Positions 7,416-15,826 are shown, counted from the stretch's first letter. The stretch is DNA of 64,000 bases from Nocardia araoensis NBRC 100135 (GCF_000308435.1 NZ_BAFR01000204.1:1-64000), one strand, 5' to 3'. The notes: generated by a model from the letters alone, not told the origin. Made by a program: numbers and translations.

Positions 7416-8501
7416 TCAGGCGTCCCAGATTCCGGTCGCCACGAACTTCTCCAAGACGGCGGTGGGTTCCGCGAGCTCCAGCCCCTGCGACGACACCCAC
7501 GCGTCGTCGAAATACGTTCCGGCGTAGCGATCCCCGCCGTCACACAGCAGCGTGACGACGCTGCCGCCGCGCCCTTCGGACAGCATCTCGGCGATCAAGG
7601 CGAAAACGCCCCACAGATTGGTGCCGGTGGAGCCGCCGACCCGGCGGCCGAGCCGCGCGCTCGCGAACCGCGCCGCCGCGATGGACGCCGCGTCGGGCAC
7701 CTCGAACATGCGGTCCACGATCTGACCGACGAACGAGGGCTCCACCCGCGGGCGGCCGATGCCTTCGATCCGGGAGGGCATGCCGGTCTGGTAACCCGCG
7801 TCCCCCGTCTCGTAACCGCCGTAGAAGGCGGAGTTCTCCGGATCCACCACCGCCAGCTTGGTCGCATGCCTGCGGTACCGGATGTAGCGGCCGATCGTGG
7901 CGCTGGTGCCGCCCGTGCCAGCGCCGACCACGATCCATTCCGGCACCGGATTGGTCTCCAACGCCATCTGCTGGAAGATCGATTCGGCGATGTTGTTGTT
8001 GCCGCGCCAGTCGGTCGCGCGCTCGGCGTGGGTGAACTGGTCCATGTAGTGACCGCCGCATTCGGCCGCCAGCCGCGCCGCCTCGGTGTACATGTCCGGC
8101 GGGCGCCGCACGAAATGACATCGCCCGCCCTGGGCCTCGATCAGCGCGATCTTCTGCGGAGAGGTGCTCGCCGGCATCACCGCGACGAAGTCCAAGCCGA
8201 GCAGCTTCGCGAAATAGGCCTCGCTGACCGCCGTCGAACCCGAGGACGCCTCCACCACGGTCGTCCCCTCGGTGACCCAGCCGTTGCAGATCGCGTACAG
8301 GAACAGCGAGCGGGCCAGGCGATGCTTGAGGCTGCCGGTGATGTGGGTGGACTCGTCCTTGAGGTAGAGCTGGATGTTCCACTCGGCGGGCAGCGGGTAG
8401 CGCAGCAGATGGGTGTCCGCGCTGCGCTGGGTGTCGGCGTCGATCAACCGCACCGCGTTGTCGACCCAGTCGCGCGGCGCGGTGTGATCGCAGGACTTCA
8501 C
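7416..8501 (-). CDS. cds1: PLP-dependent L-cysteine desulfhydrase / cysteine synthase family (Cds1-like)
   Basis: 361-aa fold-type II PLP enzyme. The Schiff-base lysine is K59 in HITGSLKHR. The substrate loop is EASSGSTAVSEA and the phosphate-binding glycine loop is GAGTGGTSATIGRY near residue 197. The long form with the C-terminal RVGGSTGTNLWG and GGDRYAGTYFDDAW matches the group containing M. tuberculosis Cds1 (Rv3684), which releases hydrogen sulfide, pyruvate and ammonia from cysteine. A synthase role cannot be excluded. The ATG overlaps the stop of the DUF4229 gene (ATGA), so the two form an operon. Confidence 0.85.
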   Translation of the reverse strand: MKSCDHTAPRDWVDNAVRLIDADTQRSADTHLLRYPLPAEWNIQLYLKDESTHITGSLKHRLARSLFLYAICNGWVTEGTTVVEASSGSTAVSEAYFAKLLGLDFVAVMPASTSPQKIALIEAQGGRCHFVRRPPDMYTEAARLAAECGGHYMDQFTHAERATDWRGNNNIAESIFQQMALETNPVPEWIVVGAGTGGTSATIGRYIRYRRHATKLAVVDPENSAFYGGYETGDAGYQTGMPSRIEGIGRPRVEPSFVGQIVDRMFEVPDAASIAAARFASARLGRRVGGSTGTNLWGVFALIAEMLSEGRGGSVVTLLCDGGDRYAGTYFDDAWVSSQGLELAEPTAVLEKFVATGIWDA

Positions 8502-8860
8502 GAAGACTTCCCCGACTCCGGCGCAGCGGGCGGCTCGTCGCCGCGCAACCGCGCCCGTAGCTCGGCCTTGTCACGGCGCCTGCGCTCGTCGACCCGGGCG
8601 ATGTCCTCGTTCACCTTGACCCGCAGCCGCTTGAACAGGACCAGCGACAGCGGCATCGCGATGATCAGAGCGAACAGAGCCGCGACCACCAGAGGGATGT
8701 CCACCGACACCAGCCGCGCGGCCCCCACGATCAGCGCGGTGAGCACCACCACGAGACCCAACCTGGCGACGGTGTAGAGGGCCAGATTTCGGGCCAGACG
8801 ACGACCAGCGCCAGCCGTTTGCTGTCCGGAAGCACCTTTTGGTGGATTCGCGTCACGCAC
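8498..8860 (-). CDS. DUF4229 domain membrane protein
   Basis: 120-aa protein with two membrane helices (roughly residues 26-50 and 55-75) in the characteristic sequence LALYTVARLGLVVVLTALI followed by VPLV-like IPLVVAALFALIIAMPLSLVLFKRLR. A charged cytoplasmic tail follows. This matches the actinobacterial DUF4229 family, function unknown. The GTG at 8860 gives a normal length; a frame open further upstream enters unconserved sequence. It is translationally coupled to the Cds1-like gene. Confidence 0.8.
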   Translation of the reverse strand: MRDANPPKGASGQQTAGAGRRLARNLALYTVARLGLVVVLTALIVGAARLVSVDIPLVVAALFALIIAMPLSLVLFKRLRVKVNEDIARVDERRRRDKAELRARLRGDEPPAAPESGKSS

Positions 8861-9045
8861 ATCCCTCAGCCTATGCGAAGCTGTTGCCCGCCCCCGGTGC
8901 ACGCCCAACAGCCGGGGGTGGGGCGCGCATCCGTTTTGTCTATTACCTCCCCTTTACCAACTGTAGGTGGTTCGAGTACCTAGGGGTTTCAGTGCGACGA
9001 TGGCGCCATCTGATGAGGGAACTGTCGAGAACGGAGAGGTTTGCT

Positions 9046-9258
9046 ATGACTGCGATCACCGTCGGCGGCCAGGACACCCTGCTGACTCCGGGCCAGGTTG
9101 CTGCCCTGTTCCACGTCGACCCCAAGACCGTGACGCGCTGGGCCCACGCCGGGCGCCTCGGGTCGCTGCGCACACCGGGCGGACATCGCCGGTTCCGCGA
9201 ATCGGAAGTACTCCAGCTGCTCAAGTCGCTGACCACCGAGGCGACCGCGGCACGCTGA
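9046..9258 (+). CDS. bldC: BldC family developmental/stress transcriptional regulator
   Basis: 70-aa protein consisting almost only of a MerR-type winged helix: LLTPGQVAALFHVDPKTVTRWAHAGRLGSLRTPGGHRRFRESEV. This is nearly invariant in BldC proteins, which bind head-to-tail on direct repeats and control many genes in actinobacteria. A Shine-Dalgarno GGAGAGG sits six bases before the ATG; in-frame upstream starts have no such signal and were rejected. Its 137-bp upstream region is relatively AT-rich. A second, more distant member of the fold is at 41540-41842. Confidence 0.95.
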   Translation: MTAITVGGQDTLLTPGQVAALFHVDPKTVTRWAHAGRLGSLRTPGGHRRFRESEVLQLLKSLTTEATAAR

Positions 9259-9375
9259 TCGCAGGGCGCGCGGGCCTGTCGTGCTCGGGTCCGCGCTCGC
9301 CCGCACATCATTTTCGCGTCTGCGGTGTGCTGGAGTCACGTCCGCGGCTACCCTCGTAACCAGGAGGTGAGCGAC

Positions 9376-9582
9376 GTGACGTACCTGTTGGCACTCATCG
9401 CGGTGGTGGCAATAGCGGTGTTGTGCTGGAAGGCGTTCGGCCCCGAGCGGACTGGACCCCATGCCCCGCAAACGCGTTCACCGCAGCGCAAGCGCGTCAT
9501 CGGCCCCGACGACGACCCGGAGTTTCTCTGGCGACTATCTCGTCAGCACCGTGACGGCGAGTCCGGTTCCGCCGAGCGCTGA
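9376..9582 (+). CDS. Small membrane-anchored hypothetical protein
   Basis: 68-aa protein with one N-terminal membrane helix (TYLLALIAVVAIAVLCWKAF) and a charged, proline-containing tail ending in DDDPEFLWRLSRQ. The GTG start at 9376 has AGGAGG eight bases upstream (9362-9367). The tail pattern suggests a cytoplasmic segment, with no known domain. It follows bldC in the same direction after 117 bp. Confidence 0.7.
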   Translation: MTYLLALIAVVAIAVLCWKAFGPERTGPHAPQTRSPQRKRVIGPDDDPEFLWRLSRQHRDGESGSAER

Positions 9583-9772
9583 TCTTCGCATCACCCGCGC
9601 GATAGCACGCGTCCAGCGGTATCCGGCGTTCGCGCGTTTTCATCGTTATGTCGTGGCGCCGTCCCGGCGGAGCCGAACCTCTCCCCGGCGGACGCCACGG
9701 CGATCGGCAACCCGGTTCCGGATGCGGCAGGCGCGCTGCGGTGCGCCTGCCGCTCCCGATCCGCGATATCGA

Positions 9773-10381
9773 TCAGGGTTCGCCGTTGACGACAGCCATC
9801 AGCGCGTCCATGAACGGCTGCCCGCCCTGAATGGCTCCGCCCGCGATCGCGCCGACGACCAGGCCGATCGGGCCGGTGATGATGCTGAAGAAGCCCAGGC
9901 CGATCAAGGCCCCGAGCAGTCCGCCGAGCAGTGCGCCCGCGACCACGCCGACCACGTTCTGGTTCAGTTCGGCGATGAGCCGGTTCATCGAGCTGATCGG
10001 CTGCATCTCACCGATCTCCTTGGCGCCTGCCACCGGGGTGAGCGCGAGACGCCGTCCGCCGTCGCTGATTTCGTGCGCGACCGACAGCTTGCTGCCGGAA
10101 ACCTGGAAGCTCAGCGGCACTTCGGCCACCACGGCTCCGGTATCGGAGGTCAGTTTGATCTTGGTGCCGTCGTCGGCCACCGCGAAGGTGCCGTGCTCGA
10201 CGGCGGTGGTGATCGCTCCGGTCTCGTGCGAGACCGTGGTGTGGTAGTCGACTCCCTGCTCCACACCGGTAGTCGTGATCTCGCGCTCCGGTTCAACGGG
10301 TTTCGCGTTCGCAGCCCCCGCCGTGATGCCCACTGCGGCAACCGCGCCGAGCGTAATGGCGGCAATAGTGCCGAACTTCAT
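9773..10381 (-). CDS. Secreted hypothetical protein with C-terminal glycine-rich membrane region
   Basis: 202-aa protein with a signal peptide (MKFGTIAAITLGAVAAVGITAGAANA, cleavage after ANA) and a beta-rich middle (about residues 30-130) without Cys. The C-terminal hydrophobic stretch holds glycine repeats (VVAGALLGGLLGALIGLGFF and VVGAIAGGAIQGG). It resembles Nocardia exported proteins of unknown role. The start at 10381 has an AGGAA-like Shine-Dalgarno. It is divergent from the Cys-rich membrane protein that starts at 10691. Confidence 0.75.
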   Translation of the reverse strand: MKFGTIAAITLGAVAAVGITAGAANAKPVEPEREITTTGVEQGVDYHTTVSHETGAITTAVEHGTFAVADDGTKIKLTSDTGAVVAEVPLSFQVSGSKLSVAHEISDGGRRLALTPVAGAKEIGEMQPISSMNRLIAELNQNVVGVVAGALLGGLLGALIGLGFFSIITGPIGLVVGAIAGGAIQGGQPFMDALMAVVNGEP

Positions 10382-10690
10382 TCTGGAATTCCTTCTCACC
10401 GAGACACCGGCTCCGGAGGCCGGATGGCGTGTGACTGTACAGCGCCCGTGACTTGTTTCCAGACTTGGCGACCGCCACACATGATCGCGAAGTTCGTTAT
10501 CCGATCGTGATCACTCCTGGCCCGGATACCGGCACGCAGGTGAATTCCCAGAGCGGATCGCTCCCCCAGGGAAGGAAAACTCGACGCGGACGTGCCGCGT
10601 AGTGTAAGCATGGCGTGGTCTTCAATCCGCAAGATTCACAACTTCGGGTCGCTAGGTGGGTCGAAGGGTTCACAGCTCTGGAGGACGTAC
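10382..10690. other. Intergenic region between divergent envelope genes
   Basis: 309 bp separate the starts of the secreted protein (minus) and the LppU-like protein (plus). I see no convincing gene here; open frames lack ribosome sites and family resemblance. It must hold both promoters. GGAGG just before 10691 is the ribosome site of the plus-strand gene. Confidence 0.6.
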
Positions 10691-11341
10691 GTGTCGCGCC
10701 AACGTGTCCGCGCCGGTATCACCCTGGCCGCCTTCATGGTCGGGACCGGACTGGCGGCCACCATCGTGGTCGTCGCCGCGCTATCGATGTCCGGCCCCGC
10801 CGACGAGCCGGCCAAGGCCGCCGCTCAGACCAATAGCGCCGCAACCACGGCCGCGCCTCCCACGACCACCGAGGAGCCGCTGCCGACCACCACGGAGGCA
10901 CCGCCGACCACGTCGGCGCTGCGTGGCGCGTCGAACAAGAGCACAACGAGCATGCAGGTGAACATCGGCGATTGCGTACAGCTCGGCGGGGCGGGCGCGA
11001 TCGACAAAACCGCTTGTGGGAGCTCGAACTCCGTCTACAAGGTCGTCGAGAAGGCACCGGCGAACGCCAGCTGTCCCACCGACGCCGACCACACCTACAA
11101 CGAAACGCTGCATGGGGCGACACAGGCCGCACTGTGCCTGGATATCGACTGGGTCGTCGGCGGCTGCATGGAACTGACCCCCGGCAACCCCAAGCGACTG
11201 GACTGCGCCGCCCACACTCCGGGCGCGGTCCGGGTGATCGACATCAAGCAGAACACCGTCGACGTCAACGCCTGCGGCTCGGCGGACAGCGGAATCGTTT
11301 ATCAGCAGCGACATTTCGTCGTCTGCGTGGCTCGCCTGTAG
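10691..11341 (+). CDS. LppU/SCO3897-like membrane-anchored Cys-rich protein
   Basis: 216-aa protein with one N-terminal membrane helix (AGITLAAFMVGTGLAATIVVVAAL), a Thr/Pro-rich linker (repeated TTTE and PPTT) and a compact extracellular domain with eight cysteines (from IGDCVQL to HFVVCVARL). The domain pattern of a Cys near the start, CPTDADHTY, a central CLD and a final VVCV resembles the LppU/SCO3897 family, some of which are lipoproteins. No lipobox is visible here. The GTG at 10691 is chosen by a GGAGG site. Function unknown; even Cys number suggests disulfides. Confidence 0.6.
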   Translation: MSRQRVRAGITLAAFMVGTGLAATIVVVAALSMSGPADEPAKAAAQTNSAATTAAPPTTTEEPLPTTTEAPPTTSALRGASNKSTTSMQVNIGDCVQLGGAGAIDKTACGSSNSVYKVVEKAPANASCPTDADHTYNETLHGATQAALCLDIDWVVGGCMELTPGNPKRLDCAAHTPGAVRVIDIKQNTVDVNACGSADSGIVYQQRHFVVCVARL

Positions 11342-11621
11342 GGCTCCGTACGCGCGCGTACCACACGCCGCGAGCGCACGACACGGCCGCCCACACGGGC
11401 TTATTAACAGACATGCGAAGTCTTGTGTCCCTTAAGGCGCCGAGGCTCGGAACGTTATTCGTTCGGCGGGTGCATATTTCGGCATGTCGCCCCGAAAACT
11501 ATGCCCCGAACCGAAGCCGTTCTCGCGCAATTCGCGGCACACAATCTGAAACGTCCGCATTCAATTCTTTTGGCGCAGACGTGCCAATAAAAACCCCACA
11601 ATTCCGCGAAATACTTGCCCG
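11342..11621. other. AT-richer intergenic sequence at the left edge of the accessory island
   Basis: 280 bp without a supported gene. Base composition drops relative to neighbours (runs such as TTATTAACA and CCAATAAAAA). It ends at the GNAT remnant. No inverted repeat, integrase site or tRNA end was recognised. Confidence 0.5.
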
Positions 11622-11750
11622 TCAGGCCGCGTCGTTCAGCGACAGCCCCATGAGCACCGCGTCCCACAGCTCGCCGCTGCGCCGCCGGTAGTGCGAGCGC
11701 AACACGCCCTCGACCTCGAAACCGGCTCGGTTGTGGAGCGCCTGACGAGT
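11622..11750 (-). pseudogene. C-terminal remnant of a GNAT acetyltransferase
   Basis: About 42 residues on the minus strand read as the end of a GNAT N-acetyltransferase: RQALHNRAGFEVEGVLR, then GELWDAVLMGLSLNDAA and a stop. The expected N-terminal and acetyl-CoA-binding parts are missing upstream, where the XRE gene begins on the other strand. This looks like a gene truncated when the island DNA arrived. Confidence 0.6.
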
Positions 11751-11776
11751 ATCGGAAGCTCCCGTAGCCTCGGGAC

Positions 11777-12937
11777 ATGAGCACAGATCTCGGGGAACGC
11801 TTGCGGTCTGTTCGCAAGCGGAGCGGTCTGACGCAACGTGAACTCGCCCAGAGTTCAGGAGTATCACTATCCCTGATTCGCAAGATCGAACAGGGCGAGC
11901 GCGACGACACTCGCATTCAGACGCTTCGACGGCTGGCCGTGGCGATGGGCTGCCCGCTCTCGGCGCTACTCGGCCCCACCCCTGGCCGCCCCGAGACCGA
12001 AGGCGGCCAGCTCTGGCTCCCTACTCGGCGGGCTCTCGTGGCGATCGCGGACGGACACGCGGCCGAAACTCCTGCCGAGCGGAGCATGAACGAATCACTG
12101 GTCGCGGCCGTGAAGCTCTACCACGACAACGAGTACGAGCAGTTGAGTCGGCTACTTCCCCACCTGATACTCGATGGACGCGCCGCGACGCCGCTCATGC
12201 GCTCCCGGATTCTGCAACTGGTCGGGTCGGTGCTGGTCCAGACTCGGCAACTACAGTCCGCGAGGACCGCACTCGAGCAGTCGCTGAGGGACGCGGAGTC
12301 GACCGGGAACGTACTCGATGCCGCGTCGGCAGTGATCACTCTGTGCTGGCTGCTACTCGTGGAACGACAGTTCGAGCAGGTCCGCACCCTGGCGGTGTCG
12401 TGGGCAGACCGGATCGAGCCGCGCCTGTCTGTTGCCACAACACGTGAGCTGTCGACGTGGGGATGGTTGCTGTTGCGCGGCTCAGCCGCGGCGATACGAG
12501 ACAACCGGCCGGACGAAGCAGACGACATGATGCGCCTGGCGAACGCGGCAGCCGCAGCGGTCAAGCGAGATTCGGGGAGTTATCACCAATACTGGACGAC
12601 GTTCGGGCCTGCCACGGTCGCCATGAAGCGAGTCGAGAATGCGATCGTGGACGACCGCCCCGACCTCGCATTGCGGCTCGCCCGAGACGTCCCGCCGGGA
12701 TTGCGCCCGACCTCCGACAACCGCAACAGGCATCTGCTCGACGTCGCCGCGGCCCACATCGAACTCCGAAGCTATGACACCGCGTTCGACGTGCTGGTTC
12801 AGTTGTCCCGTGAGGCCCGGCCGTGGCTGATCGAACAGCGGTCCGCTCAGGATTTGCTGGGCCGGATCATCTCCAGACGACGCACCCTGACTCCTGAGAT
12901 GCGAGATCTCGCAGATCTCCTGCGACTGGAGTACTGA
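11777..12937 (+). CDS. XRE-family regulator with C-terminal helical-repeat domain (first)
   Basis: 386-aa protein. Residues 5-60 are an XRE helix-turn-helix (LGERLRSVRKRSGLTQRELAQSSGVSLSLIRKIEQGE). The remaining 300 residues are almost all alpha-helical, in a TPR-like pattern (for example ILQLVGSVLVQTRQLQSARTALEQSL). This layout resembles peptide-responsive or nucleotide-independent solenoid regulators; in Gram-positives the RRNPP group has it, but membership is inference. The ATG is preceded by TAGCCT six bases upstream, suggesting a leaderless mRNA. It is the first gene after the GNAT remnant. Confidence 0.8.
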   Translation: MSTDLGERLRSVRKRSGLTQRELAQSSGVSLSLIRKIEQGERDDTRIQTLRRLAVAMGCPLSALLGPTPGRPETEGGQLWLPTRRALVAIADGHAAETPAERSMNESLVAAVKLYHDNEYEQLSRLLPHLILDGRAATPLMRSRILQLVGSVLVQTRQLQSARTALEQSLRDAESTGNVLDAASAVITLCWLLLVERQFEQVRTLAVSWADRIEPRLSVATTRELSTWGWLLLRGSAAAIRDNRPDEADDMMRLANAAAAAVKRDSGSYHQYWTTFGPATVAMKRVENAIVDDRPDLALRLARDVPPGLRPTSDNRNRHLLDVAAAHIELRSYDTAFDVLVQLSREARPWLIEQRSAQDLLGRIISRRRTLTPEMRDLADLLRLEY

Positions 12938-13181
12938 AACTGCCGCGACTCTGCCCGGCCTGCGTAGCCGCACCACGGAGAAGCACCTCCGCAACCTCGA
13001 GGCCACCGGACGCCTCGCTATGGCTCGCACCAGCAGTTCGAAAGCGAGAATACCGTCTTATCCTGCGGGCCTCCCGCGCTCGTCCCGCCCGAGCAGCGCA
13101 GTCGTCTCTTATTACATGCCGACTGGAAGACGGACAACAGGTACCGTCGCAGGTGGACACTCATCGGCGGAGGAGTACGCC

Positions 13182-14420
13182 ATGAACGACATTCCCTCGA
13201 ACGAAGTCGGGCGCAGGCTGCGTGAGATCCGCGCTTGGCGCGGGCAGAGTCTCGAGGTGATCGCGGGCTTGGCCGGTATCAGTTTCGGATACCTCGGCCG
13301 CCTGGAGCGCGGAGAGCAAGCCTTGTCCAACCGTGCCACGCTGGAGGCGCTGGCGCGGGCGCTACGCGTCTCTCCGTCAGAGTTCTATCCGGTCGCGGGG
13401 CAGGCTGGTTCGCGTGCCGAAGGCAACGAGTCCGCCCATGCGGGAGTGGTCGCGATCGAACGCGCGCTCGACGTCTACGAACTCGGCGACGACCCTGGCG
13501 GCGCGGTCCGCGAATGGCCCGCCATCGCCGCCGACCTCGAGCGGCTAGCCGAGATGGCGCAGGTTACCTCGGACTTCGCCGGGCAAGCCGAACTCGCGCC
13601 CGCACTATTGGCCGAGTTGCACGCGGTCTACGCCCGATCACCGGAACTTCATCGCCACGTCTTGCTCGGCTTGATCACTTGCTACGCCTCGGCTATGTGG
13701 GTGACCAAGCGGCTCGTTGGCCGCGGTTTGCCACTGCTGGCTGCCAAGGCCGCGCAAGAATGCGCCGCCATGCTGGAATCTCCTGCATGGTCCGGGTTCA
13801 CCGTTTGGCTACGCGGTGATGCCACGGGCGGCCTGTCCCGGCCTGAGCAGTACCGGCGTGCGGTGCGCTGCATCGATGAGCTCGGTCCGCATTTGAATGA
13901 CACGAACGTCCTCCAGGCGTCTGGCATGCTGCACCTCTCGGCTGCACTCGCCTCGGCAGTGCAGGGTGACCGATCGACCGCTGACACGCATTTGGACGAA
14001 GCCACCGCCCTGGCCGGGCGCATGGAGACGGAGACCGGGGCATTCGGTCGTATGTGGTTCGGCGCATCGAATGTCGGGATCTGGCGCGCATGCATCGGTA
14101 TGGAATTCGGCGACGGGGTGAAGGTGGCTGAAGACGCGCGCAAGGTCAACGTCAAGAGCATCCCTAGCAAGTCCCGGCAAGCCGAGTTCTACATGGAAGT
14201 CGGCCGTGCTCTGCTGACCGAGCCCACTCGCCGTGAACAAGGCGTCCAAGTGCTGCTACGCGCTGAACACCTTGCACCGCAGCGTGTCCACGCCGATGTC
14301 CTGGCCCGTGAAGCCGTGGCCGATGTGCTCCGCGCCGCACGGCGCGATGCGGGCGGACGTGAGTTGCGCGGCTTGGCATGGCGGCTGGGCCTCGCTCCCG
14401 AACACGCGCCGAACAACTGA
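13182..14420 (+). CDS. XRE-family regulator with C-terminal helical-repeat domain (second)
   Basis: 412-aa protein with an N-terminal XRE domain (VGRRLREIRAWRGQSLEVIAGLAGISFGYLGRLERGEQ, residues 7-65) and a long alpha-helical C-terminal region whose segments (such as LHLSAALASAVQGDRSTADTHLDEATALAG) look TPR-like. It is the same architecture as the gene ending at 12937, but the two are clearly diverged. The ATG at 13182 has GGAGGAG 7-13 bases upstream. An upstream in-frame extension has no ribosome site. The small gene cluster downstream, including a 17-codon cistron, could be its target set, which is inference. Confidence 0.8.
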   Translation: MNDIPSNEVGRRLREIRAWRGQSLEVIAGLAGISFGYLGRLERGEQALSNRATLEALARALRVSPSEFYPVAGQAGSRAEGNESAHAGVVAIERALDVYELGDDPGGAVREWPAIAADLERLAEMAQVTSDFAGQAELAPALLAELHAVYARSPELHRHVLLGLITCYASAMWVTKRLVGRGLPLLAAKAAQECAAMLESPAWSGFTVWLRGDATGGLSRPEQYRRAVRCIDELGPHLNDTNVLQASGMLHLSAALASAVQGDRSTADTHLDEATALAGRMETETGAFGRMWFGASNVGIWRACIGMEFGDGVKVAEDARKVNVKSIPSKSRQAEFYMEVGRALLTEPTRREQGVQVLLRAEHLAPQRVHADVLAREAVADVLRAARRDAGGRELRGLAWRLGLAPEHAPNN

Positions 14421-14433
14421 TCGAGTCCTCGCG

Positions 14434-14452
14434 TTTGTCCTTCGTGGACAAA
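14434..14452. promoter_or_regulatory. Inverted repeat after the second XRE gene (operator or terminator)
   Basis: TTTGTCC (14434-14440) and GGACAAA (14446-14452) form a perfect 7-bp inverted repeat around TTCGT. It lies 14 bp after the XRE stop and about 160 bp before the next gene. A weak T-rich follow-on (TCTGTTGT) makes it either a terminator or an operator for an XRE dimer. Confidence 0.5.
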
Positions 14453-14611
14453 TCTGTTGTGGCTCAACTCATAACGTCTGCCTCGGCCCCGACGCCGGGG
14501 TGAGCCGGCCGCCTTCGTCATCTCGGCCGCGCCAGGACAGACGTGAATGCTGGCTGGTGCTGCGCCCTCGGCGTCGGGTGCTTTCCAATCGGATTGCAGG
14601 GAGGCGCAGGG

Positions 14612-15073
14612 ATGGATGCGAGCAGTCGGCAAGGGTTGTATTCGGCGGGGACGGCCGAACTGCGCCGGATCGCGGCGTATTTGAAAGACGAGTCGATACC
14701 GTTGCGCGGCGCGCTGGCATATACGGAAGGCGCGCTGGCTATCGGGCTGCGGTGCGTGGCTGTCGCAGGTGCCGACGCGGTCGGTGATCAGGCCACGATC
14801 GCGATGCTGGCACGTCGCCACGGGTACACGCTTGCTGCCACGTACGTGGTTGCGCCGGACACTGCGCCGCTGGTCGCGGCAGCGAGCGTGCTCGAGATGG
14901 TGCATGTGGCCCACGCGGGTGCGGTGATCGTCCCTGGGATGGCGCATCTGGGCGGATCGGTCCCGGCCGAGTTCACGCGGGTGTGCAGCGTCATCATGCC
15001 GGGACACGTGATGCTCGGCCGCGCGCTGTACGCGACGCCGCCGGTGTCCGGGGACGCCGAGGCGCAGGGATGA
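14612..15073 (+). CDS. Hypothetical protein, first gene of a coupled cluster
   Basis: 153-aa protein of unknown family. It is predicted alpha/beta, with QATIAMLARRHGYTLAATYVV followed by APLVAAASVLEMVHVAHAGAVIVPGMAHLGG. This weakly recalls the catalytic core of serine recombinases (a helix, a strand with a hydrophobic core, then a turn), but the catalytic serine and arginine pattern is not evident, so I do not call it one. The ATG at 14612 is preceded by AGGG. Its stop overlaps the next start (ATGA), so they are translationally coupled. Confidence 0.6.
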   Translation: MDASSRQGLYSAGTAELRRIAAYLKDESIPLRGALAYTEGALAIGLRCVAVAGADAVGDQATIAMLARRHGYTLAATYVVAPDTAPLVAAASVLEMVHVAHAGAVIVPGMAHLGGSVPAEFTRVCSVIMPGHVMLGRALYATPPVSGDAEAQG

Positions 15074-15558
15074 GCGCGGCGGGCATGGGTGGTTTCGATC
15101 TGACCACGCCGAACGGGCGGTGCGCGTTCTACAGGCTGGCCTGCCAGCTCCCGGCCGAAGTGGACCCCGTCGCCCTCGGCCGCATCGTGGTGCGGGCGGG
15201 TTCGATGGTCTGGGGTGTGTCGGTGCCCGAGCCGTTGGGACGGGCAGTGACGGACCGCTTACGAAGCGGCGGACACAGTCTCGGCCCGATCATCACCCAC
15301 CCGCATTCCCTGACGTGGACCTTTCTAGTACGACCTGATCTGCCGGACGAACCCCGAATCTTCGCGAGCCTGTTCCGCGATCGACTGAAGGTGATCCGCG
15401 ACGACGGCTTGATCGCGCTCCCGTCCCCGGCCGACAACACCACCACCTATCGCGCATGGCTCGAGCCACCCCGCGACACCTACCGCCCCTCAGGACGACT
15501 GGTGGTGGAAACGGTACGCGCGTGCCTGCTCGCACGAGCGGTGAGGACCAGCCGATGA
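15070..15558 (+). CDS. Hypothetical protein resembling the small actinobacterial prim-pol-like family
   Basis: 162-aa protein. The segment VSVPEPLGRAVTDRLRSGGHSLGPIITH...TWTFLVRPDL and a later GLIALPSPADN with a C-terminal W resemble the second half of short Streptomyces proteins annotated as bifunctional DNA primase/polymerase N-terminal domain. The metal-binding acidic residues expected of an active prim-pol are not clear here. The family call is low confidence and by eye. It overlaps the previous gene and the next 17-codon cistron by ATGA on both sides. Confidence 0.5.
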   Translation: MSAAGMGGFDLTTPNGRCAFYRLACQLPAEVDPVALGRIVVRAGSMVWGVSVPEPLGRAVTDRLRSGGHSLGPIITHPHSLTWTFLVRPDLPDEPRIFASLFRDRLKVIRDDGLIALPSPADNTTTYRAWLEPPRDTYRPSGRLVVETVRACLLARAVRTSR

Positions 15559-15608
15559 ACCGGCGCGGCGAACCGATCGAACCCCAACCGAATTCTCCGG
15601 TCTCATGA
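15555..15608 (+). CDS. 17-residue coupled cistron (candidate short peptide)
   Basis: An ATG at 15555 overlaps the preceding stop (ATGA). Translation gives MNRRGEPIEPQPNSPVS and a TGA that itself overlaps the next ATG at 15605 (again ATGA). The peptide is proline-rich and polar, without a signal peptide. It may be a coupling device that carries ribosomes to the next gene, or a real peptide. Nearby XRE/helical-repeat regulators make a signalling peptide a possible but unproven reading. Confidence 0.4.
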   Translation: MNRRGEPIEPQPNSPVS

Positions 15609-15826
15609 CCGGTCCCGCCCAATCACCGCGCCCGGAGGAACCCGACGTACACCTGTCGGTCTACCTGTACGACCAACGAATGGACTTCGCCGCATGCCTG
15701 ACCGCCGCAATGATTTTCGTCCAAGACTGGAACGCCCGCCACCGCCCCGGCGCGGTAACCGTCCTCCCCGGCAACCCCACCGGCCTCCCCCGCCTCCCCA
15801 ACGAACGGCTCTACCTCGAGTCCTGA
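15605..15826 (+). CDS. Small hypothetical protein, end of the coupled cluster
   Basis: 73-aa protein, start ATG at 15605 overlapping the stop of the 17-codon cistron. It has an N-terminal polar tail, then LSVYLYDQRMDFAACLTAAMIFVQDWNARHRPGAVTVLPGN, and ends in ERLYLES. No known family recognised. It is acidic at the N-terminus and likely cytoplasmic. Confidence 0.55.
   Translation: MTGPAQSPRPEEPDVHLSVYLYDQRMDFAACLTAAMIFVQDWNARHRPGAVTVLPGNPTGLPRLPNERLYLES

Noticed and set aside
14612..15073. Serine recombinase call for the 153-aa protein
   Set aside because: Only a general alpha/beta resemblance; catalytic Ser/Arg motifs are not visible.
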